Source of the DNA: SAR202 cluster bacterium
GTDB lineage: Bacteria; Chloroflexota; Dehalococcoidia; Lucifugimonadales; UBA1123
Length of the DNA stretch: 7,937 nucleotides
NCBI GenBank assembly: GCA_030743915.1
Contig: JASLRP010000415.1
Location: 1-7,937 of the forward strand
Direction of reading: 5' to 3'
The position numbers and the translations under genes were made by a program. The notes beneath the pieces were generated by a model. The model was given only the letters and a program-made list of their open reading frames with translations, was not told the DNA's origin and made no database searches. This document shows, piece by piece, positions 5,001 to 7,937 of this stretch (the first letter of the stretch is position 1; each line of letters opens with the position of its first letter).

Positions 5001-7937
5001 TCGAGTAATCGGAGTATTGCACGTCAACTCATTCAAGGATGATGCTTATGACGATCACCATGTCGCCCTGGTGGAAAACATAGCGATGCAGATAGCAGGG
5101 GCCATCGCCAACGGCGATCTGTACCATCAGCTGCAGGATGAGGTGAAAGAGCGACAGGCGCTGTCGGAAATCGGCCGCATCATAAACTCCTCTGCAGAAC
5201 CGAAAGAGGTGTTTCCGAGATTCGCTGAGGCCGTGCGCGAATTGTTGGAATACGATCACCTCGTGCTGACTCACATAGATGTGGAATCTGAAATATGCAC
5301 CATCTCCTACGTTACAGGGGGACAAGCCCCGGTGCGCGCTAAGCGCCCTGAAGGCACCCAATTTCCACTCGCCGGTTCGTTTTCTCAGCGAGTGGCCGAT
5401 GCGCGCAAGGGAATCAGAACGACTTCCTCCAAGCTTGAAGAACTGAAAGACCAGATGCCGGGAACGCAGTCGGCTGTGGCACACGGTCTGAAGTCCTTCA
5501 TAGGCGTGCCGCTAGTGTCAAATGACCGTGTGATGGGCGTCTTGCACGTCAACTCTTTCAAGGCCGATGCCTACGACGATCACGATGTTGCGATCGCGGA
5601 GAGCATCGCTCTGCAGATTGCTGGAGCGATCGCCAACGGCGACCTGTATCGCAAGGTCCAGGAAGAGGCGAAAGAGCGCAGGGCTCTGTCTGAGATTGGT
5701 CGCATCATCAACTCTTCTTTGAGCATCGGCGACGTGTTCACACGGTTCGGTGATGAGGTAAGCAAAATCATCAGATTCGATCGAATAACCGTAAATCTCG
5801 TTGATCGTGACCGCCAGGTTTTCTACGTTCCATATTCGATGGGTGTTGCCGTTCCCAACAGATTGCCGCTCCACGCCATACCTTTAGAGGGCTCGGCCAC
5901 CGAAGAGGTCATTAAGACCGGACGCCCTTGGTCAACGAATTCGACCGAAGATATCAATTTGGTTCAGCGGTTTCCAGGGATTGCTGAAGGTTACAAGGTC
6001 GGTTTGCGGTCATTCCTGTCCGTTCCGCTCATGTTCAATGAAGTGATTATCGGCGTGTTGCACCTCAGATCAAAGACACCGGGCGAGTACGGACCAAGAC
6101 AGCTTGAATTGGCTGAACATGTGGCGGCTCAAATTGCCGGCGCAATTACCAACTCAGAACTGCACGCCGCGCAGATTGCTACCGAAAAAGCGCTGCAAAC
6201 AGCCCATGACAACCTGGAGATTCAGGTCGAACAGCGCACTGCCGAACTCGTTTCGACCAATTTTAGGCTGAGAGAAGAGATAGACGAACGCACACGGATA
6301 GAGAGCCAGCTGCGCAGTTCCAATACGGAGTTGATCGAAGCCCATTCCATGATCAGGACGGCGAACGAATTCACCGACACAATCTTGTTGAATCTTCCTG
6401 TAGGCGTGGCAATCATGGAGGGACCAGAATTCCGATATACCAAAATCAACCATACCATGGCGCAGATAAATGGCGTGTCAGTCGAAGGGCACATCGGCAA
6501 AACCGTCGCTGAAATTGTTCCAGATGCCGCTGAAAATATCCTGCCGAGATTGAAACGAGTTTTGGACACCGGAGAGTCGGCTCCTTCGACCGAATTTCCG
6601 TCCGCTATGTCAGGAGACTCTGGCGTCACTCGCTGGATCATGGATTCGGCTTTCCCTCTTTTTGGAGACGATGGAGAGGTGATTTCCGTAGGCGCTATGG
6701 TGCTTGACATTACCACCAGGAAACAGGCAGAAGATGTGTTGCGCCGAAGCCACGACGAACTGGATCTGGAAGTTTCAGAACGCACCACCGAACTCAACGA
6801 CGCAGTCGAACGGTTGCAGTCTGAGCTAATCGAGCGAAAGCGTCTGGAAGAGCAGTTGCTTCAATCACAGAAAATGGAAGCCATCGGGACGCTCGCCGGT
6901 GGCGTTGCCCACGACTTCAACAATCTGCTTACGGCGATCGTAGGAAACGCAGACCTCGCTCAAATGACCGTGGACCCAGACAGCCGAACAGTCCGCTACA
7001 TCGATCAGATAAAAAGGGCAGGCGAAGCTGCCGCGACCCTCACTCGACAACTGCTGACATTCTCCAGAGGGCAGATCACCAACCCTGAAGTTTTCGACCT
7101 CAACGACCTGATTCTCAACTTGAACGAGATGTTCCGACGGCTGATCAATGAAGATATTGAGCTGGTCGTTCTTCTGTCCCCATCTGACCAGATCATCGAA
7201 ATGGATAAGGGACAAATAGAGCAGGTCATGGTCAATTTGGCAGTAAATGCAAGCGATGCAATGCCCCAAGGGGGCAAGCTATTCATCGAAACTCGGCACG
7301 AGAAAATCGAAGAGGTTGTTCGAAACCACGGGGCCGAGATACCGGCTGGGCGCTACACTGTGCTTTCGGTGAGAGACACGGGCATTGGGATGTCTGAGGA
7401 GGTTATCGAACACATCTTTGAGCCGTTTTTTACCACGAAGGGAATGGACGAAGGGACCGGCCTGGGCCTCTCCACGACGTTCGGAATCGTGAAACAAAGC
7501 GGCGGTCAAATATATGTTGACAGCGCTCCAGGCGTGGGCGCAGAGTTTCAAATTTACCTGCCTTCTGCCAGAGATGAACCACAGATCGCCAAGGCCGTCA
7601 CGGGAGTTTCCGAACTTGCCTCAGGCACCGAACGGATATTGTTGGTGGAAGATGAAGAACTCGTCAGGACAGCAATTTCCACCATGTTGGAGCAACTAGG
7701 TTATCAGGTCACGGTGGCCTACAATGGCGAAGAGGCTTTGCGCATGATGCTCGTCAGCGAGGTTGGCGAGTTCCAGCTAGTCCTGACTGACATCATAATG
7801 CCGTTGATGAACGGAAATGACCTCGTCGCCGCCATGCGGAATTCTAATCTGGACACGAAAGTGTTATTCATGTCTGGATATGCGGATGCGGCAACGGAAG
7901 CGCAAATCGCGGTCGATGAGACCGATTTCATACCCAA
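2014..7937 (+). CDS. Octa-GAF PAS hybrid sensor histidine kinase (3'-truncated by window edge)
   Basis: This is one open frame of 1974 full codons with no internal stop. An in-frame TGA at 1999-2001 makes the ATG at 2014 the first possible start. Domain order is: eight GAF domains (residues 15-1389), coiled coil (about 1390-1448), PAS (about 1450-1568), a second coiled coil (about 1570-1616), HisKA with phospho-accepting H1633 (GGVAHDFNNLL), HATPase (N1741/N1745, DTGIGM 1788-1793, FEPFFTTK 1802-1809, GTGLGL 1814-1819), and a receiver domain with D1926. No signal peptide or transmembrane segment is visible, so it should be a cytoplasmic sensor. By family knowledge ATP phosphorylates H1633, the phosphate can move to D1926 and then to a separate partner that is not in this window. 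The length is far above the 400-900 residues usual for such kinases. I count only three cysteines (C567, C751, C1095). What the GAF domains bind cannot be told from the sequence. Confidence 0.96.
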   Translation, partial: MLIEPTEQFTEQLALAEIGRIVSSSLNIDDIYEGFADAVAKLVPFDSIAIAMIDVKLGIVTLSYMTGKDWATHQTGDQVPLANLDGSLLGAAIESKSSKLIQGSDREDLIGQFSTLSRAVDAGFRSFMLVPIISNDLVIGALTLRSTKWNAYEDQQVQTVERIAIQITGALANVQLHSELARESNERETLAAIGRLINSSLNIDEMYETFADQVRKLVPFDSIGFGLADPETGVGRLTSRIGDGFHPQASRQGFVVPGSPMEKMLETKDSILIQSSDSQDTIERFPALAQAIESGHRSFISVPLISNDLVIGGLTLRSKRRNAYTFDQLRTVERIGNQIAGAVANAGLHAELSSDSEQREALAEIGRIVSSSLDMDEVYGRFEHETKKLVPFDSLGIVTVDIERGMGWSAYRSGENWLALRAAEEYSLAGSPLEYAIETNSSVLIQGSEIEDMVARFPILSLATGVGYRSFITVPLTSNNVAIGGLSVRSLKWNAYANEHVEIVERVANQISGAIANAQLHYALARESSERDILAEIGRIMSSSLDIGNVFERFAEQVSRLIDFDRCSVVSIGPKKGTIATVYESGAALPGWELGVMHPLSGSAAESTFESGIGMVLTDDDYEESVLRHPQLADGRRKGFRSRASVPLISDDQAIGVLTLNSFESSAYSSINLALLDRIGMQIVGAVANAQLHAELEQQAHKREVLAEIGRIISASADPTEMYAKFVEQVLKLLDFDQLVLSQIDHETGVCRNFYLAGDQVPMRQDGSPFPFEGSFAQRVADARRGVWVTPESLPGLIAEIPGTRYSADFGLRSFIGAPMVVNDQVMGVLNVNSFNIDAYDDNDVAIVENIALQIAGAIANGDLYRQVQQEARERHALSEIGRIINSSAEPREVFAQFAEQVRELLDFDQIVLTHIDEESGTSTHSYLAGEQPTDRSEGDVYPLDGSFSQRVADDRKGIRTTSVILEELKDEIPGSLQAVAFGLQSFIGAPLVVSDRVIGVLHVNSFKDDAYDDHHVALVENIAMQIAGAIANGDLYHQLQDEVKERQALSEIGRIINSSAEPKEVFPRFAEAVRELLEYDHLVLTHIDVESEICTISYVTGGQAPVRAKRPEGTQFPLAGSFSQRVADARKGIRTTSSKLEELKDQMPGTQSAVAHGLKSFIGVPLVSNDRVMGVLHVNSFKADAYDDHDVAIAESIALQIAGAIANGDLYRKVQEEAKERRALSEIGRIINSSLSIGDVFTRFGDEVSKIIRFDRITVNLVDRDRQVFYVPYSMGVAVPNRLPLHAIPLEGSATEEVIKTGRPWSTNSTEDINLVQRFPGIAEGYKVGLRSFLSVPLMFNEVIIGVLHLRSKTPGEYGPRQLELAEHVAAQIAGAITNSELHAAQIATEKALQTAHDNLEIQVEQRTAELVSTNFRLREEIDERTRIESQLRSSNTELIEAHSMIRTANEFTDTILLNLPVGVAIMEGPEFRYTKINHTMAQINGVSVEGHIGKTVAEIVPDAAENILPRLKRVLDTGESAPSTEFPSAMSGDSGVTRWIMDSAFPLFGDDGEVISVGAMVLDITTRKQAEDVLRRSHDELDLEVSERTTELNDAVERLQSELIERKRLEEQLLQSQKMEAIGTLAGGVAHDFNNLLTAIVGNADLAQMTVDPDSRTVRYIDQIKRAGEAAATLTRQLLTFSRGQITNPEVFDLNDLILNLNEMFRRLINEDIELVVLLSPSDQIIEMDKGQIEQVMVNLAVNASDAMPQGGKLFIETRHEKIEEVVRNHGAEIPAGRYTVLSVRDTGIGMSEEVIEHIFEPFFTTKGMDEGTGLGLSTTFGIVKQSGGQIYVDSAPGVGAEFQIYLPSARDEPQIAKAVTGVSELASGTERILLVEDEELVRTAISTMLEQLGYQVTVAYNGEEALRMMLVSEVGEFQLVLTDIIMPLMNGNDLVAAMRNSNLDTKVLFMSGYADAATEAQIAVDETDFIP
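2056..6180 (+). repeat. Eight tandem GAF-domain coding repeats (period about 516 bases)
   Basis: Each unit opens with LAEIGRI/LSEIGRI and closes with QIAGAIAN..LH or ..LY followed by a charged helix ending in ER or similar. Unit starts (base; residue) are 2056;15, 2581;190, 3097;362, 3613;534, 4129;706, 4645;878, 5161;1050 and 5686;1225. Spacings are 175, 172, 172, 172, 172, 172 and 175 residues, and the last unit ends near 1389. Shared inside each unit are a helix ending near FDR/FDS/FDQ, a GS-initiated helix, the strand RSFIxVPL, IGxLxxxS and AY. Units 1-3 form one group (LVPFDS, LIQGS, KWNAY) and units 5-7 another (ELLDFDQ, SFSQRVADARKG, HVNSFKADAYDD). Units 4 and 8 are more divergent. Constant spacing implies that the linking helices keep the same phase, as expected of stacked GAF dimers joined by signalling helices. 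Confidence 0.93.
6181..6861 (+). other. Linker-PAS-linker module of the kinase
   Basis: The PAS domain (about residues 1450-1568) runs from FTDTILLNLPVGVAIMEG through FRYTKIN, GKTVAEIVP and WIMDSAFPLF to VGAMVLDITTRKQAE, the usual PAS ending that leads into a signalling helix. It is bracketed by two coiled coils of the same kind. In the first, R1408-T-A-E-L1412 is followed by EEIDERTRIESQL; in the second, R1590-T-T-E-L1594 is followed by SELIERKRLEEQL. They align without a gap at an offset of exactly 182 residues, so the heptad phase is kept across the PAS insertion. No Cys or His typical of flavin or heme PAS domains stands out. The module probably relays GAF signals to the kinase, with or without its own ligand. 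Confidence 0.85.
6862..7560 (+). other. Histidine kinase core (HisKA + HATPase_c)
   Basis: The HisKA helix carries QKMEAIGTLAGG then VAHDFNNLLT, with H1633 as the phosphorylation site. The AHDFNNLL form is common in hybrid kinases of the NtrB-like group. The ATPase has all expected boxes: N box QVMVNLAVNASDAM (1737-1750), G1 DTGIGM (1788-1793), F box FEPFFTTK (1802-1809), G2 GTGLGLS (1814-1820), and ends with GVGAEFQIYLP. All catalytic residues are present, so it should be active. Confidence 0.95.
7633..7937 (+). other. C-terminal receiver (REC) domain, cut by window end
   Basis: RILLVEDEE (1874-1882) supplies the acidic pair E1879/D1880. VLTDIIMPLMNG carries the phospho-acceptor D1926. VLFMSGYAD has the switch residue S1954. 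The last complete codons read FIP, and the cut codon begins AA, consistent with the conserved Lys of the family's F-x-x-KP motif at position 1975. Only the last helix and any further domain are missing. Whether a second receiver, Hpt or output domain follows is unknown. Confidence 0.93.

Noticed and set aside
4129..5685. DNA-level tandem repeat that could be a CRISPR array or assembly artefact
   Set aside because: The repeats are about 516 bases long, in frame, and diverged with protein-level conservation, so they are duplicated coding domains.
5029..5874. Two reverse-strand open frames (151 and 118 codons) under GAF units 6-8
   Set aside because: They mirror each other only because the + strand GAF repeats are alike. 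They lack starts with ribosome binding sites and lie wholly inside the kinase gene.
2014..6180. Phytochrome-like light sensor
   Set aside because: No GAF unit has the bilin-attaching Cys-His or the PHY domain that would follow; the array leads straight to a coiled coil and PAS.

Overview
The window carries three genes, all read on the + strand: the 3' part of a quinone oxidoreductase gene, a complete short-chain dehydrogenase/reductase (SDR) gene, and a very long gene that runs off the right edge and encodes a cytoplasmic hybrid sensor histidine kinase with eight tandem GAF domains. Gene density, bacterial ribosome binding sites, a GTG start and a two-component protein all say Bacteria. The GC content is moderate. 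Multi-GAF hybrid kinases beside Qor-type and SDR enzymes would fit an environmental Chloroflexota (Dehalococcoidia/SAR202-like) genome, but that is a weak impression from gene content. No rRNA, tRNA, CRISPR array, transposase or phage gene is visible.

Region by region: bases 1-536 hold the C-terminal 177 codons of a Qor-type NADPH:quinone oxidoreductase. Bases 537-686 are a short gap containing a REP-like element (620-650) and the SDR ribosome binding site. Bases 687-1436 are the SDR. It keeps the nucleotide-binding fold but has lost three of the four catalytic tetrad residues (I115, G143 and V156 in place of Asn, Ser and Tyr; only K160 remains). Bases 1437-2013 are a 577-base AT-richer intergenic region with no credible gene. 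It holds a perfect TATAAT box, two mutually exclusive hairpins followed by a T-run, and a second set of small inverted repeats directly upstream of the kinase start. Bases 2014-7937 are one uninterrupted reading frame of 1974 visible codons: eight GAF repeats with a period of almost exactly 172 residues, a coiled-coil linker, a PAS domain, a second copy of the same linker, HisKA, HATPase and a C-terminal receiver domain cut by the window edge.

The two oxidoreductase genes lie in the same direction and may be co-transcribed. The kinase has its own long upstream region and is probably a separate transcription unit. It lacks transmembrane segments, so the inferred signal path is GAF array to PAS to kinase H1633 to receiver D1926, with onward transfer to an unseen partner. 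The most noteworthy features are the GAF array (with evidence of stepwise internal duplication) and the SDR with a degenerate active site. Nothing here proves a new multi-gene system.
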